Positions 30,269 to 38,048 of a stretch of DNA of 64,000 bases are shown here, piece by piece. Made by a program: the position numbers and the translations under genes. Each line of letters opens with the position of its first letter. Positions within the stretch are counted from its first letter, which is position 1. Source of the stretch: Glycomyces tritici (GTDB taxonomy: Bacteria > Actinomycetota > Actinomycetes > Mycobacteriales > Micromonosporaceae); NCBI RefSeq assembly GCF_030403505.1, contig NZ_JAUEMJ010000002.1, forward strand, positions 186,001 to 250,000, in the 5' to 3' direction. The notes below the pieces were generated by a model, which saw only the letters and a program-made list of their open reading frames with translations, was not told the DNA's origin and ran no database searches.

Positions 30269-31058
30269 CGTGCACCGTCACTTTCCTGACCGCGAAGCGG
30301 AAGACGAGTCGGCCCGCGTACCAGAGGCCGACGACCCAGGCGGCCTCCGCGGCGAGGAGCCCGAGCGCGCCCGCGGTGTCGACCCGGCCCAGGTAGATCG
30401 CGGCCGGGGTGGTCGTGAAGTGCGGGAACGGCAGGGCCCAGGCCGCGGCCTGGAGCCAGCCCGGCATGAACGCGAGCGGGATCATGAGTCCGGAGAAGAA
30501 GCTGAGGAGGGCCTCGCGCAGCCACATGATCCCCAGGTACCGCTTGGTCCAGAAGCACACCAGGACCGAGAGGTAGGTGATGCCGAAGGCCAGGGGGAAC
30601 AGGAGGATGAAGCTGAGGGCGGTGAGCAGGCCCGCCGTCGGCGTGGCCGGTCCGGGGGGATCGAACAGCAGCCAGGCCCCGAGGACGCCGAGGGCGGCGG
30701 TCGGGGCGGTGGAGATCATCGAGCCGACGTATTCGGCGGCGCGGGCCCGCTGGAAGTCGACGGGCTTGGTCATGTCGACCGCGATGTGGCCGTCGAGGAT
30801 GCGGTCGGCGATCTGGAAGTCGGCGGCGCCGAAGACCATGGTGGCGGCGACGAATCCGATGATCGTGTACGCGCGCATCGACGACCAGTCGTAGCCGTTC
30901 AGCGATCCGTCGCCGAGCAGGTTCTGCCACATGGTGAGCGAGATGAGCATGGAGCCGCCGCCGAGGGCGAGGCCGAAGATCCAGCCGGACTTGTAGGCGA
31001 GTCGGCGCTTGAACGAGATGACCACGAGTGCGCGGTCGACCGCGAAGGCGTGGGTCAT
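30261..31058 (-). CDS. ABC-2-like permease, type A (first pair)
   Basis: A 265-aa A-type permease directly after the ATPase gene (55 bp downstream of its stop). It has ISFKRRLAYKSGW, NGYDWSSMRAYTIIGF, DMTKPVDFQRARAAEYVGS, SFFSGLMIPLAFMPGWLQ, LPFPHFTTTPAAIYLGRVDTAGALGL and the ending VTVHGG, with about six hydrophobic helices. Such permeases (COG4587/COG3694 class) normally occur as one pair per ATPase; here this is the first of three pairs. Confidence 0.8.
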   Translation of the reverse strand: MTHAFAVDRALVVISFKRRLAYKSGWIFGLALGGGSMLISLTMWQNLLGDGSLNGYDWSSMRAYTIIGFVAATMVFGAADFQIADRILDGHIAVDMTKPVDFQRARAAEYVGSMISTAPTAALGVLGAWLLFDPPGPATPTAGLLTALSFILLFPLAFGITYLSVLVCFWTKRYLGIMWLREALLSFFSGLMIPLAFMPGWLQAAAWALPFPHFTTTPAAIYLGRVDTAGALGLLAAEAAWVVGLWYAGRLVFRFAVRKVTVHGG

Positions 31059-31113
31059 CTTCGTCTGCTCCGGTTCGGTGCGCCGAACAGTTGGGCGGGG
31101 CGGGGAGTGGGGT

Positions 31114-32112
31114 TCACTTCGTGAGTTCCCCGGCGTACAGGCGGCGGATGACGTCCTCGATGCTCGGCTCGGAGAGGGAGAGGTCCCGCGGGGAGAGCTG
31201 GGCGGTGAGGGAGCCGAGGACCTCGGCGGTGGTGAAGCGGTTCGACTCGTAGGTCACGACGACCTCGGAGGGCGCCTCGCCTGCGGTCCACTCGTAGTCG
31301 GGGAACTTCTCGGCCAGCTCGGGCACGTTCGCGGCGCCTTCGAGGTAGAGGTGCACGGCCTTGGTGGTGATGTAGTGGGCCTTGAGCCGCTCGATCGAGC
31401 CGTCGTAGGCGATGGCGCCCTTGTCGATCACGACGATCCGCTCGCAGACCTCTTCGATGTCGGCCAGGTCGTGGCTGGTGAGGAGCAGCGTGGTGCCGTC
31501 GTTGACGAGCTCGCGCAGGAACGCGCGGAGGCGGTCCTTCACGGAGATGTCGAGGCCGATGGTCGGCTCGTCGAGGTAGACCATCTTGGGGTCGTGGATG
31601 AGGGCGCACGCCAGGTCGGCCCGCATGCGCTGGCCCAGGGAGAGGGTGCGGGCGAGGGCGGGCATGAACTCGCCCAGGTCGAGCAGCTCGTCGAACCTGG
31701 CGATGCGGCGCTTGTAGTCGGCGTCGGAGACGCCGTACATGTGCTTGAGGAGCTTCAGGGACTCCTCCACGGGCAGGTCCCACCACAGCTGGGTGCGCTG
31801 TCCGAAGAGGACGCCGATGTCGTGCGCGTTGGCGATGCGCTCGGTGTGCGGGTCGCGGCCCATCACCCGGACGGTGCCCTCGGAGGGGCGCAGGATGCCG
31901 GTGAGGAGCTTGACCGTGGTGGACTTGCCCGCGCCGTTGGGTCCGACGTAGGCCACCGATTCGCCCGCGTCGATCGAGAGGTCGATGCCGTCCACCGCGG
32001 TGTAGTTCTTGTACTTGCGCTGCATCAGGTGCTTGACGGCGCCCTTGAACCCCGAGTCCTTGTCGGGCCTGCGGAAGGTCTTGGTGAGGGCTTGGGCTTG
32101 GAGAATCGGCAT
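31114..32112 (-). CDS. ABC transporter ATP-binding protein (COG4586-like)
   Basis: A 332-aa ABC ATPase. Walker A is GPNGAGKST (57-65), the Q-loop region FGQRTQLWWDLP (about 103-114), the signature LSLGQRMR (157-164), Walker B MVYLDEPT (177-184) and the H-loop His214. The FGQ-TQLWWDLP block and the long insert before Walker A (KDSGFKGAVKHLMQRKYK) are typical of ATPases paired with ABC2_membrane_6-type permeases. The C-terminal 90 residues form an extra domain. It is the only ATPase for six following permeases. ATG 32112 lies six bases after a -10-like TACGGT (32119-32124), suggesting a leaderless mRNA. Confidence 0.93.
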   Translation of the reverse strand: MPILQAQALTKTFRRPDKDSGFKGAVKHLMQRKYKNYTAVDGIDLSIDAGESVAYVGPNGAGKSTTVKLLTGILRPSEGTVRVMGRDPHTERIANAHDIGVLFGQRTQLWWDLPVEESLKLLKHMYGVSDADYKRRIARFDELLDLGEFMPALARTLSLGQRMRADLACALIHDPKMVYLDEPTIGLDISVKDRLRAFLRELVNDGTTLLLTSHDLADIEEVCERIVVIDKGAIAYDGSIERLKAHYITTKAVHLYLEGAANVPELAEKFPDYEWTAGEAPSEVVVTYESNRFTTAEVLGSLTAQLSPRDLSLSEPSIEDVIRRLYAGELTK

Positions 32113-32118
32113 GCTCCC

Positions 32119-32124
32119 ACCGTA
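32119..32124 (-). promoter_or_regulatory. Leaderless -10 element of the ABC operon
   Basis: On the minus strand TACGGT ends six bases before ATG 32112, so transcription would begin at or next to the start codon. No convincing -35 is seen. Confidence 0.4.
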
Positions 32125-32163
32125 TGGAGATTCGGTGGGAGCGGGCCACTCGTTTTCCGCGGG

Positions 32164-33117
32164 TCAGGACGCGGGCTCGGCCTCCGGGGCGGGCTCGCCG
32201 GACCGGCTTTGCGCTGGTATCGCCTTGCGGGCCTTGAGCCTTCGGCGGATTCGGCCGGGCAGGCCCGGCGCGTTGCGAATCAGCTCACGCGGGTTGATGC
32301 GCTCCAGCGGGAGGAAGCAGGCCATCGCGACCATATGGGGCAGGAAGCTGATCTCGACGGCGAGGAACACGGTGAGGTGGAAGAGGTAGAAGAACGCGAC
32401 GATGCCGTATTTGAGCCGCTTGGCGGCCACGAACATGACGATGGGACTGAGCAGTTCGAAGCCGACCATCCCCCATTGGGAGAGGCGCAGCAGCCACGGG
32501 TAGTCCAGGAGCCAGGTCGAGAACTCGGTGCCGCGGCGGATGATCGCCCAGGTCATGGTCGCGGAGTTGACCCATTCCCAGCCGCCGTAGCGGATCTTGG
32601 CCCAGGCCGCGAAGAAGTACGTGCAGACCACGCCGATCTGGACGAGGTTGAAGCCCCAGCCGACGTGCTCGGAGAGGCGCGTGCGGTCGCCCCAGCGGGC
32701 CTTGGGCATGGTGGGCAGGAGGAACAGCAGGATGAGGAAGGCGAACTTGCCGTGGTCGACCTTCCCGTAGGACATCGCGATGATCATCCACTCGAAGTAG
32801 GCGACCGCGCAGATCCATCCGAACAGGCGCGGGGCCTTGTTGCACATCATGGGGACCGAGGCCGCCAGGAGCACGACGAGGGTGCCGACGACGAGCCAGT
32901 AGCTCGGGACGGGGAAGACCGGGAGCACGCGGGCGAGGAACAACGGCTGGTAGAGCTCCCCGGGGACGTGGCGGTGGCCGAGGATCCAGGGCATGTACCA
33001 CCACCAGTCGACCCAGATGAACGCTCCGGCGAGGAAGCGCATCGCGGCGACGCGGCCGAGGGCCACGGGGGTGAAGAAGAAGCCGGCGGTCTTCTGCGCG
33101 AGCGGCAGCGGCGTCAT
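32164..33117 (-). CDS. HTTM-domain membrane protein, copy 1
   Basis: A 317-aa protein with several hydrophobic helices, resembling the HTTM family (related to vitamin K-dependent gamma-carboxylase membrane domains). The N-terminal block GFFFTPVALGRVAAMRFLAG is shared with copy 2, as are PRLFGWI..AYFEWM, SYGKVDH, the ARWGDR..LS..VGWGFNLVQI..VCTYF stretch, WAIIRRGT.FS.WLLD, and SFLPH..AMACFLPLER. The C-terminal 40 residues are basic then Ala/Pro/Glu-rich. ATG 33117 overlaps the stop of the small companion gene by 4 bp. The role is unknown; HTTM proteins are thought to be membrane enzymes. Confidence 0.8.
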   Translation of the reverse strand: MTPLPLAQKTAGFFFTPVALGRVAAMRFLAGAFIWVDWWWYMPWILGHRHVPGELYQPLFLARVLPVFPVPSYWLVVGTLVVLLAASVPMMCNKAPRLFGWICAVAYFEWMIIAMSYGKVDHGKFAFLILLFLLPTMPKARWGDRTRLSEHVGWGFNLVQIGVVCTYFFAAWAKIRYGGWEWVNSATMTWAIIRRGTEFSTWLLDYPWLLRLSQWGMVGFELLSPIVMFVAAKRLKYGIVAFFYLFHLTVFLAVEISFLPHMVAMACFLPLERINPRELIRNAPGLPGRIRRRLKARKAIPAQSRSGEPAPEAEPAS

Positions 33118-33575
33118 TCTCCGGTTCCTTCGCGGGTGTAGGCGGCCTCGACGACCTCGGTGACCTCGCCCGTCTGGTGGCCGTCCTCGAGCCGGTAGCG
33201 GCGTTCGATGATCTCCACGGTGACGATCCCGGGCTTGTCGGGGTTGGTGTTCTCGTACGCCTGGGCGACGTACTCCAGGAGGGCGGGGTTCTCGATGAAC
33301 CGGCTCTTCTGGCCCTCGAGTTCGGCGCGGCGGAAGCCCGTGGCGCCCTCGGTGAGCATGAAGCGCTCGCCCTCCTCGTTGACGGCCTCGACGCGGGTCG
33401 ACCCGGCCCAGCCGTCCAGCTCCATCGACGAGGAGTACATCTTGAAGGGCGCGAACGGGAAGAAGTCGTCACCGCCCCAGAAGGTGGTGGCGGTGACGAG
33501 GGCGAGCACGATCAGGGTGATCGAGACCCGCACGGCCCGCCCGAGGGGCCGGACCGTCGCGTACTGGGTATCCAC
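33114..33575 (-). CDS. Small membrane-anchored companion of HTTM protein, copy 1
   Basis: A 153-aa protein with one N-terminal hydrophobic segment (VRVSITLIVLALVTATTFW) and an extracytoplasmic domain. It shares with copy 2 DDFFPFAPFKMYS just after the membrane, then DGWAGST, TGFRRAELEGQKSRF, and VAQAYENTNPD. GTG 33575 is preferred to GTG 33602 because the hexamer CATACT (33582-33587) ends exactly six bases before it, as in copy 2. The stop overlaps the HTTM start (ATGA). I do not recognise the family. The strict pairing suggests a complex with the HTTM protein. Confidence 0.7.
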   Translation of the reverse strand: MDTQYATVRPLGRAVRVSITLIVLALVTATTFWGGDDFFPFAPFKMYSSSMELDGWAGSTRVEAVNEEGERFMLTEGATGFRRAELEGQKSRFIENPALLEYVAQAYENTNPDKPGIVTVEIIERRYRLEDGHQTGEVTEVVEAAYTREGTGE

Positions 33576-33581
33576 GGCAAG

Positions 33582-33587
33582 AGTATG
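33582..33587 (-). promoter_or_regulatory. Leaderless extended -10, HTTM module copy 1
   Basis: On the minus strand CATACT, preceded by TGC (extended -10 form TGn), ends six bases before GTG 33575. The same TGn-CATACT-N6-GTG layout occurs before the other copy. Confidence 0.45.
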
Positions 33588-33618
33588 GCACGGGTGTGCC
33601 ACAGGGGACCCGCCCGAG

Positions 33619-34536
33619 TCAGCCGGTCGCGCTGAGTTCGGGATCGGCTTCGCCCCGACTGCGCTGGTCGGGAGTGTCCTTGCGGCCCTTGAGCTTCGCG
33701 CGGGCGCGGCGGGCGAGGTCCTTCGGGTCGACGCGTTCGAGCGGCAGGAAGCAGGCCATCGCGAACAGGTGCGGGAGGAAGCTGATCGTGAGTGCGGCGA
33801 AGATCGCCACGTGGAAGGCGTAGAAGAACGCGATGATCGAGTACTGGATCCGCTTCCACGGGTAGACGAAGAGCACCAGCGGGGTGAGCAGCTCGAACGC
33901 GATCATGCCCCACTGGGCGGCGGTCAGGAGCTGCGGGAAGTCCAGCAGCCAGTCCGAGAAGACCGTGCCGCGGCGGATGATCGCCCACGTGAAGACTCCG
34001 GAGTTGGCCCATTCGAGGCCGCCGTAGCGGAACTTGGACCAGGTGGAGAGGAAGTACGTGCACACCACGGCGATCTGCACCAGGTTGAAGCCCCAGCCCA
34101 CGCGCTGGGACAGGTGCTCGCGGTCGCCCCAGCGGGCCTCGGGCATCATGCAGAGCACGAGCAGGAGCACCATGAAGCCGAAGCTCGCGTGGTCGACCTT
34201 CCCGTACGAGTTGTAGATGAGCATCCACTCGAAGTACGCGATGAACAGGATCCACCCGAACAGGCGCGGGCGGTAGCCGAACATCATCGGGATCGCGGAG
34301 GCGAGGCAGACGGCGAGGGTGCCGGTGACGATCCAGTAGTTCGGGGCCGGGATCGGCAGGATGCGGCCGATGAGCAGCGGCTGGTACAGGTCCTCGGGCA
34401 GGAAGCGGTGCTGGATGATGAACGGCTTGTACGCCCACCATTCGATCCAGACGAAGAGCCCGGCGAGGAAGCGCATCGCCGCGACCCGGCCGAGGGCCAC
34501 GGGGGTGAAGAAGAAGCCGTTCAGATAGCGGGTCAC
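33619..34536 (-). CDS. HTTM-domain membrane protein, copy 2
   Basis: A 305-aa paralog of copy 1, alike over the full length (GFFFTPVALGRVAAMRFLAG, SYGKVDH, ARWGDREHLSQRVGWGFN, WAIIRRGTVFSDWLLD, SFLPHLFAMACFLPLERVD). It has several hydrophobic helices and a basic C-terminal tail. GTG 34536 is chosen because it overlaps the TGA of its companion gene by 4 bp, the same coupling as in copy 1; an upstream in-frame start would overlap much more. It lies 43 bp upstream of the copy 1 companion gene. Confidence 0.8.
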   Translation of the reverse strand: MTRYLNGFFFTPVALGRVAAMRFLAGLFVWIEWWAYKPFIIQHRFLPEDLYQPLLIGRILPIPAPNYWIVTGTLAVCLASAIPMMFGYRPRLFGWILFIAYFEWMLIYNSYGKVDHASFGFMVLLLVLCMMPEARWGDREHLSQRVGWGFNLVQIAVVCTYFLSTWSKFRYGGLEWANSGVFTWAIIRRGTVFSDWLLDFPQLLTAAQWGMIAFELLTPLVLFVYPWKRIQYSIIAFFYAFHVAIFAALTISFLPHLFAMACFLPLERVDPKDLARRARAKLKGRKDTPDQRSRGEADPELSATG

Positions 34537-35000
34537 GATCCGTCCGCCCCTTCTTCCCACGCGGCGGCCACTTCGGCGGTCTCGGCGCCGGTGCGTTCAC
34601 CGTCTTTGAGCTCGTAGCTGGTGATGATCACTTCGGCGGCCACGATCTCGGGGCTGTCCGGGTGGGCGTCCTCGTAGGCCTGGGCGACGAGCGCCAGGAG
34701 CTCGGGGTCCTCGCGGAAGCGGCTCAGCTGGCCTTCGAGTTCGGCGCGGCGGAACCCGGTGTCGTTGTCGCCGATCGGGAAGCTGCGCCCCGTGGCGTCG
34801 GTCAGGACCAGGCTGGTGCTGTTGGCCCAGCCGTCCGGGTCGTGCGCGTGCGAGTACATCTTGAACGGCGAGAACGGGAAGAAGTCATCGGTGCCCCACA
34901 GCGAGGTCGCCATGAGGGCGATGGTCATCGCGAGGGTCGCCGCTATGCGCACGAGTTTCCCTCGGCGTGTCAGCGGTCGTTCGGCGGCTTCGTTCGGCAC
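34533..35000 (-). CDS. Small membrane-anchored companion of HTTM protein, copy 2
   Basis: A 155-aa protein with one N-terminal membrane segment (AATLAMTIALMATSLWG) followed by DDFFPFSPFKMYS, DGWANST, TGFRRAELEGQLSRF and VAQAYEDAHPD. It is colinear with copy 1 but only partly identical, so the duplication is not recent. GTG 35000 stands six bases after CATACT (35007-35012). It is 45 bp downstream of the DCC-family gene and overlaps the HTTM start by 4 bp. Family and function are unknown. Confidence 0.72.
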   Translation of the reverse strand: MPNEAAERPLTRRGKLVRIAATLAMTIALMATSLWGTDDFFPFSPFKMYSHAHDPDGWANSTSLVLTDATGRSFPIGDNDTGFRRAELEGQLSRFREDPELLALVAQAYEDAHPDSPEIVAAEVIITSYELKDGERTGAETAEVAAAWEEGADGS

Positions 35001-35006
35001 CGGGCG

Positions 35007-35012
35007 AGTATG
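35007..35012 (-). promoter_or_regulatory. Leaderless extended -10, HTTM module copy 2
   Basis: The minus strand reads TGG-CATACT and then six bases before GTG 35000. It is the same hexamer, extension and spacing as copy 1. Confidence 0.45.
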
Positions 35013-35045
35013 CCATAACCGCGCCGATCCCCATGCGACGGAATG

Positions 35046-35435
35046 TCACGGACCGGCGAGGCGGTCCCGTTCGGCCTGCGGCAGCGAGCACGCCGCGGTG
35101 CCGCCGGGGAGCTTGTGGCGGTTGCGGGAGACGAGCCGGTAGACGGGCCAGGCGAGCCACGACACGGGCTTGAGCGAGAGGACCCCGCCGATCGGCTTCC
35201 AGTACCACTGGGCGCGGCGCAGCAGCACGGCGATCGCGTCCGGCCCGGCCCGCGTGAGGCCCGGCTCGATCCAGATCACGGCCGCTTCGGCCTCGTCCTG
35301 GGTGACGCCCAGCGCGTCGAGGTCGGCCCACTGCCAGGGCGTGACCTTGGCGGTGGTGCGGACGTGCCGCTCCAGGAACTGCGCGGACTGGGTGCAGAAC
35401 GCGCAGTCCCCGTCGTAGAGGAAGGTGTGGTCCAT
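35046..35435 (-). CDS. DCC (DUF393) thiol-disulfide oxidoreductase-like protein
   Basis: A 129-aa protein of the DCC family, named after its N-terminal DxxCxxC motif: YDGDCAFCTQSAQFLERH at residues 7-24. DUF393/YuxK proteins are predicted thioredoxin-fold oxidoreductases, and family members are often found with HTTM or VKGC-like membrane proteins, as here. Conserved later elements are WADLDALGVTQDEA, AVLLRRA, and WLAWPVYRLVSRNRHKLPG. No signal peptide. It lies 38 bp after aroE and directly before the two HTTM modules. Assignment to family is good; substrate is unknown. Confidence 0.85.
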   Translation of the reverse strand: MDHTFLYDGDCAFCTQSAQFLERHVRTTAKVTPWQWADLDALGVTQDEAEAAVIWIEPGLTRAGPDAIAVLLRRAQWYWKPIGGVLSLKPVSWLAWPVYRLVSRNRHKLPGGTAACSLPQAERDRLAGP

Positions 35436-35473
35436 GCCGGTCTCGATTCAGCGGTCGGAGCGGGTAGCGCGGG

Positions 35474-36292
35474 TCATGACGACTGCCTCGACGGTACCGC
35501 TCCGTAGAGGGCCGCGCGCATCGCCGTGACCGGCGCCTCGTCGAGGCCGGTGAACTGCGTCCACTGCCGGACCGCCTGCGCGAGCAGGAGGGCGAGGCCG
35601 TCGAGGACCTGCACGCCTTGGCGTTCGGCCTCGGCGGCGAGCGCGGTCGGCCACGGGTCGTAGAGGATGTCGAACAGGACCGCGCCGGGCTTCCACTGCA
35701 GGCGCAGGTCGTCGGTGACGCCCTTCGGGACCGTGGCGATCACGAGGTCGGCGTCGCCCACGTGCACCGCCTCCTCCCAGCTGCGGGCCTCGAGCCGGAG
35801 CCCGAGCGCCGCGGCGACCGGTTCGAGCTCGGCGATCGCCTCGCGGCGCCGGGCGTAGACCTGGACCGCGCTCGCGCCGAGCGACTGGGCCGCGGCCAGA
35901 GCGGCGCGGGCCGAGCCGCCGGCGCCGAGCACGGCGACCTCGTCGGCTTTGCGGAGTCCGACCTCGGCCAGCGCGTCCACGATCCCGGGCGCGTCGGTGT
36001 TGTCGGCGACGCGCCGCCCGCCGCGCAGGACGAGCGTGTTGGCCGCGCCGATCGCCGCGGCCACAGGCGTCGCCTCGTCGGCGACGGTCAGCGCGATCTC
36101 CTTGAGCGGCATGGTGAGCGAGAGCCCGGCCCAGGTGTCGTCGAGGGAGTCGACGAAGCGGGCGAGCGCGGGCTCGTCGCATTCGTGGCGCGTGTACGTC
36201 CAATCGGCGAGCCCGGCCGCGCTGTACCCGGCGTTGTGGATGACCGGCGAGAGGGAGTGCTCGATGGGCTTCCCGAGGACGGCGGCCCGCAT
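35474..36292 (-). CDS. aroE: Shikimate dehydrogenase
   Basis: Reduces 3-dehydroshikimate to shikimate with NADPH (aromatic amino acid pathway). The 272-aa product has the substrate loop IEHSLSPVIHN (Ser13-Ser15), the catalytic Lys64 in MPLKE, Asp100 in NTDAPG, and the NADP site VLGAGGSARAAL (121-132). C-terminal GLALLLAQAVRQWTQFTG is typical. ATG 36292 overlaps the mltG stop by one base (TGATG). The frame is open upstream inside mltG, but that part is not coding. In many actinobacteria aroE is followed by aroC; here the DCC/HTTM genes follow instead. Confidence 0.95.
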   Translation of the reverse strand: MRAAVLGKPIEHSLSPVIHNAGYSAAGLADWTYTRHECDEPALARFVDSLDDTWAGLSLTMPLKEIALTVADEATPVAAAIGAANTLVLRGGRRVADNTDAPGIVDALAEVGLRKADEVAVLGAGGSARAALAAAQSLGASAVQVYARRREAIAELEPVAAALGLRLEARSWEEAVHVGDADLVIATVPKGVTDDLRLQWKPGAVLFDILYDPWPTALAAEAERQGVQVLDGLALLLAQAVRQWTQFTGLDEAPVTAMRAALYGAVPSRQSS

Positions 36293-37560
36293 CACTGGAT
36301 GCCGTTCTCTTCGGCGATATCGATGTTGTCGTTGTGCTCGGCGTACGTCTCGGCGAACAGCGCACGGCCGTCGTCGAAGGCCGTGACGAAGAACAGGTAG
36401 TCGTTCGCTTCCGGGGCGACTGCGGATTCGAGCGCGGCGGCACCGGGATTGGAGATGGCGCTCGGCAGGTAGCCGGCGTGCTCGGGAGCGCTCGGGGACC
36501 AGGGGTTGTCCGGGTCGCGCATGACCGCACCCCAGTCGATCTCCTCGCCCGAGGTGATGGCCTCTTCGCCGTTGAGCAGGCGGCCGTAGTTCCAGATGGC
36601 CTCGGACTCGAAGCAGTTGCAGTTGGTCTGCTCGTGGGAGTACGGGTTGAGGTACATCTTGTTGTACATGACCTGGGCGATCTTCGGGTCGTCGCTGGCG
36701 ATGCCGGATTCGGACTGGACGATCGAGGCGATCTGGAGGGCCATCCACGGCTGGATCTTGAACTCGCCGTTGGTGGGCGGGTAGAAGGTCTGGTTCTCCA
36801 TGGCGCCCGGGTCGTACTCGGGGTCGGGGTCCTGGATGTCGGCGAGCTTGTCGAGGAAGCCGATCTCCTCGATGGTCTCGTTGAAGCGCTTGACCATCTC
36901 GGAGAGCATCTGCTCGGCGGTCATGGTCTCGTCGAACTCGTAGGCGGAGGGGAAGAGGAAGCCCTCCACGGATTTGACCTGCCGGTCGGAGAATCCCTCG
37001 AACCAGATCGGGTCGACGCCGAGCGCCTCCGGGTCCTGCGCGGCGGCCTCGAAGTCCTCGATCGGGACCCCGGTGTATTCGGCGAGGATCTCGTAGATCT
37101 CGAACGAGCGCTTGCCTTCGGGGACCACGACGTGGTCGAGCGTCAGGTTCGCGGGGTCGGTCATGAACTCCAGCGCGGCGGCGGCGGACATCTCCTCCTC
37201 CATCGCGTAGGAGCCCGGCTGGATGGACTGTCCTGCGTTGTTCGCGTCCTCGGAGGCGTTGAGGAAGGCCTTCGCGGAGGCCACCACTCCCTCGGCTTCG
37301 AGTTCGTCGGCGATGTCGGAGACGAACCAGCCTTCTTCGACGGTGATGACCACCTGGTTGCCGTTGCCGTCGCCGGCGTAGTCCTCGGCGACGAAGTAGT
37401 CCTTGATGACGTTGTTGTACGCCCACCAGCCGCCGACGCCGATGACGCCGAACAGGGCCACGACCAGGGTCATGGCGATCACGGACTTGCCGGAGTCCTT
37501 GCGGCGGTGGCTCCGGGGAGCATCCGCCCGCTCGTCCTCGGTCCTAAAATCGCCGAGCAT
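36292..37560 (-). CDS. mltG: Endolytic murein transglycosylase MltG
   Basis: Membrane-anchored YceG-family lytic transglycosylase that cleaves nascent glycan strands outside the membrane. The 422-aa product has a cytoplasmic Arg-rich N terminus, one membrane helix (about 29-48), a LysM-like segment (QVVITVEEGWFVSDIADEL) and the YceG domain. The catalytic region is ASIVQSESG, with the Glu retained in the position of the second Glu of ASIVEKE. FYPPTNGEFKI and EHAGYLPSAISNPGAAAL are other family blocks. ATG 37560 is chosen for the ribosome binding site and typical length. It lies between ruvX and aroE as usual. Confidence 0.92.
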   Translation of the reverse strand: MLGDFRTEDERADAPRSHRRKDSGKSVIAMTLVVALFGVIGVGGWWAYNNVIKDYFVAEDYAGDGNGNQVVITVEEGWFVSDIADELEAEGVVASAKAFLNASEDANNAGQSIQPGSYAMEEEMSAAAALEFMTDPANLTLDHVVVPEGKRSFEIYEILAEYTGVPIEDFEAAAQDPEALGVDPIWFEGFSDRQVKSVEGFLFPSAYEFDETMTAEQMLSEMVKRFNETIEEIGFLDKLADIQDPDPEYDPGAMENQTFYPPTNGEFKIQPWMALQIASIVQSESGIASDDPKIAQVMYNKMYLNPYSHEQTNCNCFESEAIWNYGRLLNGEEAITSGEEIDWGAVMRDPDNPWSPSAPEHAGYLPSAISNPGAAALESAVAPEANDYLFFVTAFDDGRALFAETYAEHNDNIDIAEENGIQ

Positions 37561-37568
37561 CCTGTCCT

Positions 37569-38048
37569 CTACCTCCGCCGCTGGTCCAACCATTGCTGGA
37601 GGATCTCCACCGCCGCCGCCTGGTCGATGATGGAGCGCTTCCGGCTGCCGCGCACGCCGCCTTCATTGAGTCTGCGTGTCGCGACGGCGGTGGTCATGCG
37701 CTCATCGGTCAGGGTCACCGGAACGGGTGAGACGTGGTCGGCGAATCGCTGCACCCAGGCTCGGGTGTGTGCGGCTGCCGGCCCCTCCTCACCCGAAAGA
37801 GTAACGGGTAGGCCGACGACGATTTCGACAACCTCGTACTCGCGGGCCGTTTCGGCGATTTCCCGGATATCGCTGGGAATGTCCTCACCAGCGGTTTTGA
37901 GGTCGCGACGAACCGTCGCGACTGGAGTGGCGAGGAGTCCGTCCGGATCGCACACGGCGACGCCGATGCGCGCTTTGCCCAGATCGATGCCGAGACGGCG
38001 GCCCCGCGTCCAAGTGTTGGACGCGGGGCCGTTCGCTGAATCGCTCAT
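37569..38048 (-). CDS. ruvX: Putative pre-16S rRNA nuclease / Holliday junction resolvase YqgF
   Basis: A 159-aa RNase-H-fold protein (YqgF/RuvX). E. coli YqgF processes the 16S rRNA 5' end; a mycobacterial homolog has Holliday-junction resolvase activity. Motifs are RRLGIDLGKARIGVAVCDPDG (first acidic residue), VVGLPVTLSGEEGP, LTDERMTTAVATRRL and the terminal IDQAAAVEILQQWLD. ATG 38048 directly follows the alaS stop, and the gene ends 8 bp before mltG. Confidence 0.93.
   Translation of the reverse strand: MSDSANGPASNTWTRGRRLGIDLGKARIGVAVCDPDGLLATPVATVRRDLKTAGEDIPSDIREIAETAREYEVVEIVVGLPVTLSGEEGPAAAHTRAWVQRFADHVSPVPVTLTDERMTTAVATRRLNEGGVRGSRKRSIIDQAAAVEILQQWLDQRRR

Noticed and set aside
36292..37560. 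MltG catalytic Glu apparently replaced (ASIVQSES in place of ASIVEKE).
   Set aside because: The second Glu of the motif is kept, and the Q-first form is common in actinobacterial MltG.
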